This document shows, piece by piece, positions 1-8,168 of a stretch of 38,917 bases of DNA (the stretch's first letter is position 1; each line of letters starts with the position of its first letter). A program made the translations under genes and the position numbers. Source of the stretch: an uncultured Myxococcales bacterium (GTDB lineage Bacteria > Myxococcota_A > UBA9042); the NCBI GenBank assembly GCA_903840165.1, contig CAIMEY010000099.1, positions 1-38,917 on the forward strand, in the 5' to 3' direction. The notes under the pieces are model-generated. The model did not search any database, was not told the origin of the DNA, and saw nothing but the letters and a program-made list of their open reading frames with translations.

Positions 1-1
1 C

Positions 2-922
2 GAAGCCGACCGCTACTACCGCTGGTGCACCTTCGTCTTTGTCCCCGTTCAATACGCCAGCTTTATCGCCGGCTGCTGGGTCGCCGTGCGCCAACCGGGG
101 CTGCTGGCCGTTGACCGCGTCGGCCTGTGCCTGACCTTGGGCGTGGTCGGCGGTGTCGCCATCGCCACGGCGCATGAGCTTGGGCACAAGAAAACGCAGC
201 TAGAACGGTGGCTTGCGCGAGTCGCTTTGGCGCAAACGGCCTATGGCCACTTCTTTGTCGAGCACAACGTCGGCCACCACACCCGGGTCGCAACGCCCGA
301 AGACCCGGCGAGCGCCCGACTTGGCGAGTCCTTCTACGCGTTTTGGCCGCGGACGGTGCTGGGCGCCCTGAACTCCGCCTGGCAGCTGGAGAAACGTCGG
401 CTGGAGCGCCATGGACGCTCGCCTTTTACCCTGCATAATCAGGTGCTTACAGCCTGGACTATGACGCTCGTGCTGTTTTCCGCCTTGCTGCTCTGGCTTG
501 GCCCGACCCTGCTGCCCCTGCTCGTTGGGCAGGCGGTGGTGGGATTTTCGATGCTAGAAGTCATTAATTACCTTGAGCATTATGGCCTCTTGCGCCAGCG
601 AGACCCGAGCGGCAAATACGAGCGGTGTACGCCGCAGCACAGTTGGAATTCGAGCCAAGCTGCGTCCAACCTGCTGCTGTACAACCTGGCCCGCCACTCG
701 GACCACCACGCCTGGCCTGGGCGGCGCTACCAAGTGCTGCGCCATTTCGCCGAATCGCCGCAATTGCCGTCTGGTTACGCGACGATGCTGCTGCTGGCCC
801 TGCTGCCGCCGCTCTGGCGCCATGTGATGGACAAGCGGGTCCTGGCGCACTACGACGGTGACCTTGGACGGGTGAATCTGCAGCCCAAGGCGCGGCCATG
901 GGTAAGCAGGCATGGAGACTAG
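2..922 (+). CDS. alkB: AlkB-type membrane-bound alkane/fatty-acid hydroxylase, 5' end outside window
   Basis: Integral-membrane di-iron hydroxylase of the alkane 1-monooxygenase/fatty acid desaturase superfamily, which oxidises terminal methyl groups of alkanes or related chains with O2 and electrons from rubredoxin. The reading frame is open from base 2, with no stop before the first GTG at 86, so the gene starts outside the window and the GTG is internal. All the histidine boxes of AlkB are visible: HELGHK, EHNVGHH, NYLEHYGL and RHSDHHA followed by WPGRRYQVLR. Hydrophobic helices lie between them. About 306 residues are present against roughly 400 for the family, which fits loss of the N-terminal helices to the window edge only. 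It converges with the next gene and the stop codons overlap by a few bases. The exact substrate cannot be told; a xylene monooxygenase-like role is possible. Confidence 0.88.
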   Translation, partial: EADRYYRWCTFVFVPVQYASFIAGCWVAVRQPGLLAVDRVGLCLTLGVVGGVAIATAHELGHKKTQLERWLARVALAQTAYGHFFVEHNVGHHTRVATPEDPASARLGESFYAFWPRTVLGALNSAWQLEKRRLERHGRSPFTLHNQVLTAWTMTLVLFSALLLWLGPTLLPLLVGQAVVGFSMLEVINYLEHYGLLRQRDPSGKYERCTPQHSWNSSQAASNLLLYNLARHSDHHAWPGRRYQVLRHFAESPQLPSGYATMLLLALLPPLWRHVMDKRVLAHYDGDLGRVNLQPKARPWVSRHGD

Positions 923-2268
923 TAAATATAGGTCATTACGCCGGCATCGAGCTGGCAGGCACCTTCCTTTGGGTCCCCCGACGAGCTGATAATCGCCTTT
1001 GGATCTGCGGGGATATAGCTCCCCTGCAACTCCGCCGCCAGCAAGCGGACCAGCTTGGTCAGCAGCAACTCCACGTCAAAACAAGGGATATGCGGCTTTG
1101 CGTGCCCCTGGGCAACGCCCACGCCCGAGTCGTCGGTCAGGAACACGTAGCGCCCGGCGGTGAGGACGGCGGCGGCCCGCATCACGTATTCGCAGCCGTC
1201 GTCGTGGCCGCTCGACGCCACGGGATAGACGCGGACGCCTTGGGCCTGCAGGGCTTGAACTGCCATGAAGTACTTAGCAAACTCTGTCTCATGCGGTTCG
1301 GCATCGGCGATGTGTACGACCACGCGCGCGACGTTGTCGGGTCGCCAACTGAGCTTGGCTGCAGCCGCAAAGGCTTGGGGAACCGCTTCCGGCGTATCGC
1401 CGCCGCCGTCTGCACTTTGAGCCGCCAAGTTCGCCTTGAATGCCTTAAGATCCGTTGTGAAATCGAAAGACTTCACGACAAACTCGTCGCCATCGTCGCG
1501 GTAGACCACCAGCCCAAAGCGCAGGTTGGCATTGCCAGACTTGGCCTGCACTTGACTGACGATGGCCTCCACTTCTGCTTTTAGAAAGCCGAGTTCATCC
1601 CCCATCGAGCCGGTCACGTCGACGACAAATGCCAGGTCCATGCCAGCGACCGCCGGAGCCGCCACGGGCAGCGTCACCGTCAGGCTGGTCTGCGCTTCCG
1701 GCAGCGCCACGACGACCGGAGCCGCCGCGCCCAGTTGCGCCTCGATGCTCCGCCCCCCGGGTTCGCCTGAGGGCAATACCGCCCCGAGGCCATCGGTGCC
1801 CGAAAATGTTTGTGAAACAACCTGGTTGGCCACCAGCAGCCGAATCCGCACGCCGCCGACTGGCACGCCCCCAGGGGTCAGGACCTGCACCAGAACCCGC
1901 TGCGTCAGCGGTAGCGTGGCCCACTGCGGGTTGGCGTCCGCCATCTCCTTGAGATAGCTGGCAAACCAGCCCATGTTCAAGTTGTCGCTCCAGTCCCCGG
2001 CCGTCAGCGTCCCGGCCTGATAGGCCTCGCCTTGGCCTGTGGTGGCGGGGGGCGACGCCGTGCCACCGGCGTCCGAACTGCTAGCATCGCCGCCTGCGGG
2101 GAGAGCGAACGAATCTTCAGTACTTGTGGACTTGCCGCCACTCGGGTCGCTTGCCGACGAGGTGGCCGGGCTGCTGGCCTGACCACTTGTGTCGAAGGCG
2201 TTGCTGCAACCGAAGCCTGCGACCAAGAACACCAGATAAACAATCACGAAACTGCGAAAGGGCTGCAT
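919..2268 (-). CDS. VWA-domain surface protein (probable lipoprotein)
   Basis: Exported protein of 449 residues. The N-terminus is a hydrophobic signal ending at Cys21 (AGFGC, a weak lipobox, so lipidation is likely but not certain), followed by a Ser/Ala/Thr/Gly-rich linker to about residue 85. The middle holds a carboxypeptidase-regulatory-like beta segment (VLTPGGVPVGGVRIRLLV). From about residue 210 there is a von Willebrand factor A domain with a complete MIDAS metal site: DVTGSM, the Thr in GGDTPEA and the Asp in ADAEPHE. VWA domains of this kind bind proteins or matrix through a divalent metal ion; the partner here is unknown. The start ATG at 2268 is supported by GGAG seven bases upstream and a good promoter at 2305-2333. 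It appears to be a single-gene unit. Confidence 0.8.
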   Translation of the reverse strand: MQPFRSFVIVYLVFLVAGFGCSNAFDTSGQASSPATSSASDPSGGKSTSTEDSFALPAGGDASSSDAGGTASPPATTGQGEAYQAGTLTAGDWSDNLNMGWFASYLKEMADANPQWATLPLTQRVLVQVLTPGGVPVGGVRIRLLVANQVVSQTFSGTDGLGAVLPSGEPGGRSIEAQLGAAAPVVVALPEAQTSLTVTLPVAAPAVAGMDLAFVVDVTGSMGDELGFLKAEVEAIVSQVQAKSGNANLRFGLVVYRDDGDEFVVKSFDFTTDLKAFKANLAAQSADGGGDTPEAVPQAFAAAAKLSWRPDNVARVVVHIADAEPHETEFAKYFMAVQALQAQGVRVYPVASSGHDDGCEYVMRAAAVLTAGRYVFLTDDSGVGVAQGHAKPHIPCFDVELLLTKLVRLLAAELQGSYIPADPKAIISSSGDPKEGACQLDAGVMTYIY

Positions 2269-2304
2269 GGCAGTGCTCCAGGCCGGCGCGTTCAGGTGGC
2301 CGGT

Positions 2305-2333
2305 ATTGTAGACCAGAGCAAGGACCGTGCCAA
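2305..2333 (-). promoter_or_regulatory. Sigma-70-like promoter of the VWA protein gene
   Basis: Read on the minus strand, TTGGCA (2328-2333) and TACAAT (2305-2310) are separated by exactly 17 bases. This is close to the TTGACA/TATAAT consensus and lies 37 bases upstream of the VWA gene start at 2268. Its -10 box is clearly better than those of the repeated upstream elements elsewhere in the window. Confidence 0.55.
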
Positions 2334-3239
2334 CTGGGCGCCTTCATTTAATGCATAGATTTTCAAGCTATTTCTAGCCAACACGCCGGTCAACGAAGCT
2401 GGCGCCGTTGTTTATTTTTCCAACATGATTAGAAATTCAACATAGCGAGTGGCATTTCCTGAACGCCGGTGAAACTGCACCGGTAGTGGCGTGAAATTCG
2501 GCAAGATCACCTGGACGCCGGTCGTACCTCTCTTCTTTGCAGGTCCTTTTCTGCCCCGAACCGCTCGGCCGTTTGGTTTGAACGCTGCCACTGGTCCACG
2601 ATCTGGCACCACCAGGCGCGGTTGTGCCGATCTCGCATAGCTCTTCTTGCGGTGCGCCGGTGAATTTGGCGCGTGCACGGGGCAGCTTGCCAGACGGGGA
2701 TGGGCAGCGGAATGCGTCAGGCGTCGGGGACTTACGGTGATCCCCCGCTGGGGTCCAGGGACAAAGATTCCCTGGCGCCGGCCGCGTAGGCCATTGCATC
2801 AGACTACGGCATTCAGTATCCGGTCGCGGTAGGGACGGCAAAGTGCCGGTTAGCCGTGCGCTTTGTGCCGCGATCGTCGTCAGCCTGCTCGCTGTGGTCG
2901 GCCTGGGCGCTTGGCCGAGCCCGGTGGTCGATGCGGCTTTGGCAGCGGCGCGGGCATTGGGAAGGTATTGAATTTGTCGTTGATTTCAGCGTTGGATTGC
3001 AATGTGGAATTCAGTGCACACCCTGAACAGCCATTTGGCCTGATAAGGCCTTACACTTCATGGACTTATCCGGCGATCAGGGTCAGTTTGCTTCGAGAAA
3101 CTTCCTGCCGTCTGACCCTACTGTCCAGGTGGTGGCTTGACGTGCCAAGTCTTGGCCGCCCAGCCATAGTGTGCGCCGTCAAGCGTTTGAATTTCCAAAC
3201 CAACGGCGAAGCAGGCACCGGTGATGTCGTGGTCGGGGG
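2334..3239. other. Gene-poor stretch with decayed sequence
   Basis: Apart from the short coding remnant at 2843-2971, I see no supportable gene here. Open frames on both strands (for example 2437-2841 minus and 2863-3483 plus) have no recognisable motifs, no ribosome-binding site and odd composition. Together with the broken genes that follow it reads as a region where insertions and deletions have accumulated. Confidence 0.5.
2843..2971 (+). pseudogene. Possible C-terminal tail of a NuoN/NuoM-like proton-pumping subunit
   Basis: Forty-two codons ending in TGA encode a hydrophobic helix followed by GLGAWPSPVVDAALAAARAL. This is the pattern at the very C-terminus of NADH-quinone oxidoreductase antiporter-like subunits (a helix, then WP-x-P and an Ala-rich helix). 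No upstream part of such a gene is present, so if real it is an orphan fragment. The match is short, from memory of the family, and could be chance in GC-rich DNA. Confidence 0.22.
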
Positions 3240-3758
3240 GGCCCATTTTTCCCCGGAACGGCGGCTCAGACTCCACTGCGGCAAAGCTGACGTCCAGAAC
3301 CGGCGGGCTCATGTAGCCGTGCAGCAGGTAGGCCCCTTTGGTGCATCCTGCACTGCGGCAACAACCTTGCACGTGCCGCCGCAGGGACATTTCAAGACGT
3401 CCCAGCCGAAGTCCCGGCGAAGCGCTAAACTCCATGTAAGCATTGTGGTTTCATCCTTTTCCACGCAGGACTTCTGGCGCTGAGCCTTGGCCATGGCACC
3501 CGCCGGAACCACCAGCTGGAGCAGGTGCGAGTTCGGGGTAAAACAGCCATGATAGCAAAGGCTTAGACGCCGAGGCAACGGAACCTGCGCCAGGGCGCGT
3601 ATTGCCAAATCCCGCGGTGACACAAGCACGGACTTGAGGCCCCCGGCCCATTCATTCTTTAGGTGAATTAGGATGTTATGGTCATCAGCCGCTTCCAGCT
3701 GGCTTGCCGCAATGGCTGGTCGACAGGCTTGTTCTGCCAGGCCACAAACCACACTTGC
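3240..3758 (-). pseudogene. IS91-family transposase remnant (C-terminal part, frameshifted)
   Basis: Minus-strand frame resembling the C-terminal half of IS91-type (Y2 rolling-circle) transposases. In order: ACRPAIAASQL, then HLKNEWAGGLKSVLVSPRDL, then LPRRLSLCYHGCFTPNSH (the family pattern is VPxPRxxxxRYHGxFAPxS), then WDVLKCPCGGTCKVVAAV (family pattern DVLxCPxCGGRMKVLAxI, a degenerate zinc ribbon). The frame stops at 3309, but the expected tail, YLLHGYMSPPVLDVSF onward, continues in another frame to about 3240, so there is a frameshift near 3330-3345. The N-terminal zinc-binding region and the Tyr motif are absent. It is non-functional debris marking a past insertion. Confidence 0.7.
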
Positions 3759-3839
3759 GCCGCGCAGACCGGCATCGGCTAGGCATGCTCCGACGTCAGT
3801 GAGTGTGCGTATCCGCTGGGTTGCCTCGGCGGCCATTGC

Positions 3840-4098
3840 CGCGGTCCCACCCACGTCGATGGGCCGTGCAACGCACAAACGGGCTTCTACGGCCGCTGCC
3901 CGCAATGGCCCGTGCCTGCCACTCAGCCGCAACGGCGAACCCTGCAACGACACATGGGATTGCGTCGGTGGCTTGCGTTGCGGGGACGGCGTCTGCTAAC
4001 CGCGGCTCGAACGGGGCGCGCAATGCGATAATTGGGGCGACTGTGAACGCGGCCTGACATGCGACGGTGCCAGGTTGGTAGCCAGCATTTGCGACTGA
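3840..4098 (+). pseudogene. 3' remnant of a cysteine-rich secreted protein gene, with in-frame stop
   Basis: Plus-strand traces of a Dickkopf/EGF-like cysteine-rich protein. CNAQTGFYGRC appears first, in one frame, around 3867-3900. GEPCNDTWDCVGGLRCGDGVC follows in a second frame and runs into TAA at the end of the Cys codon. The same frame then continues past the stop as RGAQCDNWGDCERGLTC and ends in TGA at 4096-4098. At least one frameshift and one nonsense codon have therefore broken it. The 5' part is missing and its place is taken by the IS91-type remnant on the opposite strand, so an insertion may have destroyed the gene. Cysteine spacing resembles the intact cysteine-rich lipoprotein at 33.8-34.8 kb. 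Confidence 0.5.
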
Positions 4099-4100
4099 AT

Positions 4101-5090
4101 TCAAGGCGTGAGCGGCGCTAAGAACAAGTCGTAATAGCCGCCTGGACTTGCCTCGTTTTCCGCCGCCTTGTTGTAGTGCGCCAGGAGCCAGGCCTCCATC
4201 TCCTGCGGTTGCACACAATCGGCGTAGTAGATCTGTCCCCACGTCACAAGTGCAATCGCGTGCGGCAGATTCGGGTACGGCGACAGGATCTGCCGGTACG
4301 CCGGGTCGCCTGGCAGCGGCACCTGCGCCTTGGCGAAAGCCCGCAGCGACTCCACCATGGCCTGCGGCGCGCACGGATGGTAGAGCAGCGCGACCGCGCC
4401 GTGTTCCAGGTTGTGCAACCACCGTTGCTCAGGCAGGAAAGCAAACTCACCAAACGTCGCCCAATCCGGCCGATGCGGTCCGATCGTCGGCGGTGCTTCG
4501 GTGTACGTGATGGGCGACGGCGGATAGATGTGAACCATGGGCGTCACCGGATCTTCGGCGGTCGTTCCGTGGCCACAGGCCTTGAGCTGGTACTTGGCCG
4601 GGTCCGGGCAGGTCCAGTCGACGCCTAGCACGTCCGTACTGGTCGCCCACTTGGCCATTTCCACCCCGCTTGGCGTCTTCATCAGCACGAGACACGTCCC
4701 GAGCGGCACGGCTTTGGCGTCCGGCGCCGGGGCAAAACCGACGTCGCTGGGATAACCTGCCACGTCGATGACTACCTCCGGCGCTCCCGCGTCCGCATCC
4801 GCCGGGCCGGCCATGTCCATGACCAAATCCACAGGCGGTACCACGTCCGCCACGTCCGTCGCCGTCGGCGCGTCCAGAGGCGCCACCGTGTCCGACACCT
4901 GGCCGGCGTCTGGCACGGCGATCACGTCTGGAACATCTGCAATATCCGGCACATCAGGCTTGGCGTCCGCGTCGGTCTTGGCAGCGTCCGATGCCTGCGT
5001 ATCGACCACCGCAGCGTCGGGCAAAGCCGCCACGGGTTGCGGTCCGCCGCCGCACGCAGCCACCAGCAGCAAAGGCATCATCCTACGCAT
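4101..5090 (-). CDS. DUF3105-domain lipoprotein
   Basis: Exported lipoprotein of 329 residues. I place the start at 5090 because GGAGG sits five to six bases upstream and the peptide then begins with a short signal with a clear lipobox-like LLVAACGGG. The frame stays open further upstream, but that part is the repeated element. Residues ~20-140 are an Asp/Ala/Val/Pro-rich linker (DVPDIADVPDV and similar), a hallmark of surface lipoproteins in this window. The C-terminal ~190 residues match DUF3105: GPHRPDWATFGEF, then WLHNLEHGAVALLYHP, then a Cys-containing helix and QEMEAWLLAHY. The HNLEHG motif is the family's most conserved block. Function unknown; anchored in the outer or inner membrane facing the periplasm or surface. 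Upstream lies copy A of the five-copy promoter element, with its -10 box 144 bp from this start. Confidence 0.75.
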   Translation of the reverse strand: MRRMMPLLLVAACGGGPQPVAALPDAAVVDTQASDAAKTDADAKPDVPDIADVPDVIAVPDAGQVSDTVAPLDAPTATDVADVVPPVDLVMDMAGPADADAGAPEVVIDVAGYPSDVGFAPAPDAKAVPLGTCLVLMKTPSGVEMAKWATSTDVLGVDWTCPDPAKYQLKACGHGTTAEDPVTPMVHIYPPSPITYTEAPPTIGPHRPDWATFGEFAFLPEQRWLHNLEHGAVALLYHPCAPQAMVESLRAFAKAQVPLPGDPAYRQILSPYPNLPHAIALVTWGQIYYADCVQPQEMEAWLLAHYNKAAENEASPGGYYDLFLAPLTP

Positions 5091-5140
5091 CGCCACCTCC
5101 GGCAGCGCAGCATGGCGAGCCAGGACCGCCAGTAGACATG

Positions 5141-5385
5141 CAAACGCTGTCCGCCGTCCATCCGCCACCATCCGCCCCGCCAGTCCGTGCCATCTCCCGT
5201 CCGAAACCGCCGCCGACCGTCGGCTGAGGGCCAATCCTCCACCGGCCTCAAGCCCGCGTCAAGCGAAATCTGGCCCAGGCAGCCTATGCAAGATAAATCC
5301 CTACCCTGCAAGGAGAATTCGCCACTTTCCGCGCGCGCCAGGCACCGCTAATCTGTCGCTAATCGTCCACGCCGACTTCGGCTGA
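5141..5385 (-). promoter_or_regulatory. Interspersed promoter/leader element, copy A (upstream of DUF3105 lipoprotein)
   Basis: One of five similar intergenic sequences. Read on the minus strand: an upstream block (5263-5385) containing GGCGAATTCTCCTTGC, then ATTTCGC, TTGACG (5257-5262), 17 variable bases, GAGGAT (5234-5239) plus TGG, then a leader conserved with the other copies, including AAACCGCCGG-like and ATGGCACGGACTGGCGGGGC segments. The leader ATG at 5193 opens a 36-codon frame beginning MARTGGADGG that stops at 5083, overlapping the lipoprotein start at 5090 by eight bases. Closest to copy E, alignable over about 240 bp. An inverted repeat (GCCGA-CT-TCGGC) marks the far upstream end. 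Confidence 0.6.
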
Positions 5386-5835
5386 ACAGCAGTATTTGCT
5401 CGTGGACACAATGGGTTTGTTGCTGACGTTGTTGTTGACGCCCGCAAATATTCAGGATCGCGACGCCGTCGGGAAGTCTCTGCAGCGGCCACAGCAAATA
5501 CCCAACGATTACAGTGGCTTGTGTTGATGCCGGCTCCACCGGATATCGTCCGGCGGCAAAAACCGAACAATTACGGCAGCCAGCGCGGCCAAAGTGACTA
5601 CTGCCTGAGGTTCCACCCGACGCAGCTTCTTACCCGCACGACTGCGCTAAAGCCATAGAATCCTTTAGAAAAACCCCCGATGCCGCGCGGCAGGGACTTG
5701 CGCCCGTAGGGTCGTGGTGCGCATGCGCAGCATATGCGCGTCACGAGTCGCGCGACGTGCGACCGCAGGCCCGGTGATCGCGCCGAGGCAACCGAGGCGC
5801 GGGCAGCCGCCCAAAAACAGCCTAAACATCAATGG
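5386..5835. other. Intergenic, palindrome-rich, no gene seen
   Basis: No supportable gene. The part nearest the carotenoid-linked membrane gene holds several perfect palindromes close together: GCCGCGCGGC around 5684, TGCGCATGCGCA at 5718-5729, and TCGCGCGA around 5748. None is followed by a T-run on either strand, so they are not typical intrinsic terminators; protein-binding sites or chance in GC-rich DNA are alternatives. Confidence 0.4.
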
Positions 5836-6345
5836 CTACGTCGGAATCCTCGCCTGCGCTCGCCGCCACCGCAGCACCCCGATCGCATAGGCCGCGTAGT
5901 AACCGGCGAGCAAGCCAAACACCAGCAAAGTCAGCGGACTTTTAGCGAAATCCCCCAAACCTTTCGGCGCACCGGCCACATCCGCACCATACAAGTTCAC
6001 GATACGAAACACTAGGCGCCCAGCGAACAACAGCGACAGCGCGATGCCGATGTGCGCGTTTGGCGTATAGAAATAGCCCTGTTCGGTCGTCTCAAACCGC
6101 GTCAGCTTCAGGCCCCAAATCGCGAGCCCAATACCGGCCACGGCCGCCGCCAGCAAACTCGTTAGGGCCAAGGGCTTGCCCAGCGCCGTCCACGCCAACG
6201 TCAAGATCAGCAACGGGAACAACGTCGCAGAAGACCAGTGCCGCCAGGCCTTGGACCGTTGGCGCACGGTCAGCCGACGGATTCGCGAGTAAAAACGCCA
6301 AATAATCAGCGGCGACAGGAGCAGCAGCACCATGGAGGGGGTCAT
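5836..6345 (-). CDS. Small integral membrane protein, DUF1453/CcdC-like
   Basis: Protein of 169 residues with four hydrophobic segments. The pattern RFYSRIRRLTVRQ near the N-terminus, the stretch LKLTRFE, and YFYTPNAHIGIALSLLFAGR resemble DUF1453 (CcdC-like) membrane proteins, in which an 'R-x-x-R...RQ' loop and 'TPxxHIGIALSLLFxGR' are conserved. The start at 6345 was chosen because ATG-ACC follows GGA at six bases and leads straight into the first helix; upstream codons in the same frame are not membrane-like. It lies 177 bp downstream of crtZ on the same strand, so it may be the last gene of the carotenoid unit, but no role in carotenoid chemistry is established for the family. Confidence 0.6.
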   Translation of the reverse strand: MTPSMVLLLLSPLIIWRFYSRIRRLTVRQRSKAWRHWSSATLFPLLILTLAWTALGKPLALTSLLAAAVAGIGLAIWGLKLTRFETTEQGYFYTPNAHIGIALSLLFAGRLVFRIVNLYGADVAGAPKGLGDFAKSPLTLLVFGLLAGYYAAYAIGVLRWRRAQARIPT

Positions 6346-6522
6346 CGGGCGTCCAAGAATCGGTCGAGGTTGCGGCCCCCGCGACGGGCAATCGGCCAAT
6401 GGCGGCAGAATGACTCGATTCGGCATCTGGGTCAAGCCAAGCAAAAATCGCCATCAGTGCCCGTTGAAAAATCGGAGGCCATGTGCGAATTGGCGGCCCT
6501 GTCGTTTCGCTAGAAAAAGGCT

Positions 6523-7005
6523 TTAATTACCGATACTTGATGATCGCGGCGCCCGCCGCGTCTGCCGCAGTTCCTGAGGGCCGAGAAACAGGCCATACGG
6601 CGCTGCATCGGTGCGATGGTGCACATTGTGGGCGTTACGGATGCGACGTAGCCACCCAAAACGACTAAGAAAGCCAACCGGCAGTCGGCCATGGATGAAG
6701 CCATCGTGCACGACGAAGTACGCCATGCCAAAGGCCGTCATGCCGTACCCCACGGCAATCGCGACATGGGACGCCCGCCCGGCGTTGGCGTGAAAACCGC
6801 CGACAATCAGGACGATGGCGATGCTGGCGTGCATCAAGGCAAAAACGTCATTAAATTCAAACGGTCCCTTGCGCGGCACATGGTGGGAACGGTGCGCCGG
6901 CCACCACGGGCCATGCCACAGGCGGTCATGCAAACCGCGGGCCCAGAACTCCATGGCGCAGGCCACAGCGACAGAAACGAGCCAAAACAATGGGTCACGC
7001 CACAT
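6523..7005 (-). CDS. crtZ: Beta-carotene 3-hydroxylase (CrtZ type)
   Basis: Non-haem di-iron membrane hydroxylase that adds 3-hydroxyl groups to beta-ionone rings of carotenoids. All four histidine boxes are present (numbering from the ATG at 7005): H26-x4-H31, H38-x-x-HH42, HDGFIH (100-105) and H126-x-x-HH130. FEFNDVF and PYGLFLGP flank them, as in CrtZ. Length is 160 residues, normal for the family. The frame also has a TTG at 7020, but GAGGAGG lies six bases before the ATG at 7005, which decides the start. That start overlaps the end of crtC by 11 bases, so the two are probably translationally coupled. Confidence 0.9.
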   Translation of the reverse strand: MWRDPLFWLVSVAVACAMEFWARGLHDRLWHGPWWPAHRSHHVPRKGPFEFNDVFALMHASIAIVLIVGGFHANAGRASHVAIAVGYGMTAFGMAYFVVHDGFIHGRLPVGFLSRFGWLRRIRNAHNVHHRTDAAPYGLFLGPQELRQTRRAPRSSSIGN

Positions 7006-8041
7006 GCGCAGCCTCCTCAAGGGCCGGGGTTGCTGCGTTCACGCGCTCGCGGCGAATCCGCCACGGCAACAGAAAGCGCACCCAGGGCGCAGAAAAGCGT
7101 TGTAGATTGAGGGTTTCATGGATGCCGGTCGTAGTTTGCCCCAGCCAGTGCAGTTGTACCAGGGAGCGGGCATAGAATGGGCTGGCCTCAAGCGTCCGTA
7201 GCACGCGGGCATTGCCCTCAGAGCGCACACCGCGGTCAATTCCCCAGGTCGCACGCCCTAAATCCACTTCATTTTCAGGCCTAAACGCGTGGCGTGAACC
7301 GTCCCGCCCGAACACGATGCCCAGCCTGCGCAGGTGCCCAGCGCTGTCCACCGTGTCATACGTCACCGCAGTGCCCGCCCGAACCGACCCGCGACACCAA
7401 TTCCAGCCGCCAAAGCTGGACTCTAGCGGCACAAGACCATGATTTGCATCGTGATACGCGTTTGCCGAAAAGCGAACCTCGGGCTGCACCAGGGTGACCT
7501 CGAGGCGCGCGTGCGGCGCAATGCACCACCAGCGATGCAGGCCCTGGGCATCGAGCGCCAACGGCTGACCGTGCAAAGTGCCTGGTTCCAGACGTAATTC
7601 ACCGCGAAGCTGTGGCACCATGCGTTCAAAGAAGGGCTTGGTTTGTTCGTCCAGGGTCACGACCAACTGACCGTCCTGCCAACGCATTTTCGTTCCGCCG
7701 CCCAGGTCCAGTTGGCTCGCGGTGCGGTGGTGGGCCTGACGTGGCCTCTCGGTGAAAACCCAAATATTGCCATGGGGTCCATGCAGCGCGACGTTGATGG
7801 CACAATGCGCAAGCGGATCGCTGGTCCCCGCATCGCGGGCCTTGCGGTACCAGGGCGAAAAGACGCTGCCCACAAAGGCGATGACGGTCAGGGTGTACTG
7901 CCCACAATCGCTGATGGCATCGATGTACCACCACGCATAACCGCCTGGAATGACCGGAATATCGAAGGCGGGGCCATGGCAATGGCGCCTGGACTCTTGC
8001 CACTGAGCGCCGCCGTCCGGGCAGAGGGCGTCTACCGACAT
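6995..8041 (-). CDS. crtC: Carotenoid 1,2-hydratase (CrtC, hydroxyneurosporene synthase family)
   Basis: Cofactor-independent hydratase that adds water to the C-1,2 double bond of an acyclic (psi) carotenoid end, giving a tertiary 1-hydroxyl. Diagnostic CrtC features: IPGGYAWWYIDAISD around residues 30-45, LTVIAFVGSVFSPWY, the block DPLAHCAINVALHGP, and a WGIDRGVR segment near the C-terminus, followed by LNLQRF. The 348-residue length fits the family. The start at 8041 has only GGAG nine bases upstream. It lies 127 bp after crtB with no strong terminator between, and overlaps crtZ, so it belongs to the carotenoid operon. Its presence beside a cyclase implies that one end of the product stays uncyclised. 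Confidence 0.88.
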   Translation of the reverse strand: MSVDALCPDGGAQWQESRRHCHGPAFDIPVIPGGYAWWYIDAISDCGQYTLTVIAFVGSVFSPWYRKARDAGTSDPLAHCAINVALHGPHGNIWVFTERPRQAHHRTASQLDLGGGTKMRWQDGQLVVTLDEQTKPFFERMVPQLRGELRLEPGTLHGQPLALDAQGLHRWWCIAPHARLEVTLVQPEVRFSANAYHDANHGLVPLESSFGGWNWCRGSVRAGTAVTYDTVDSAGHLRRLGIVFGRDGSRHAFRPENEVDLGRATWGIDRGVRSEGNARVLRTLEASPFYARSLVQLHWLGQTTTGIHETLNLQRFSAPWVRFLLPWRIRRERVNAATPALEEAAHVA

Positions 8042-8168
8042 AGCGGTAACTCCGTATTTCGGCTAGCAAAAAGTGCCTTGCTCGAGAGCCAAGGCCCAGC
8101 TGACGGCCACGACAGCAGTTCCAGCCCTAAAGAATCGAGCATAAGCGCAAATTTTCTAGGGAGTTGCC

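Noticed and set aside
2437..2841. 134-codon minus-strand open frame
   Set aside because: Composition is unlike the real proteins here, no start signals, no family motif; the region looks decayed.
4101..5234. DUF3105 protein starting at 5234
   Set aside because: The extra 48 codons are the repeated upstream element, and GGAGG plus a lipoprotein signal support 5090.
8032..8142. 36-codon open frame between crtB and crtC on the minus strand, overlapping the crtC start
   Set aside because: No ribosome-binding site and no motif; likely chance in a 127-bp gap.
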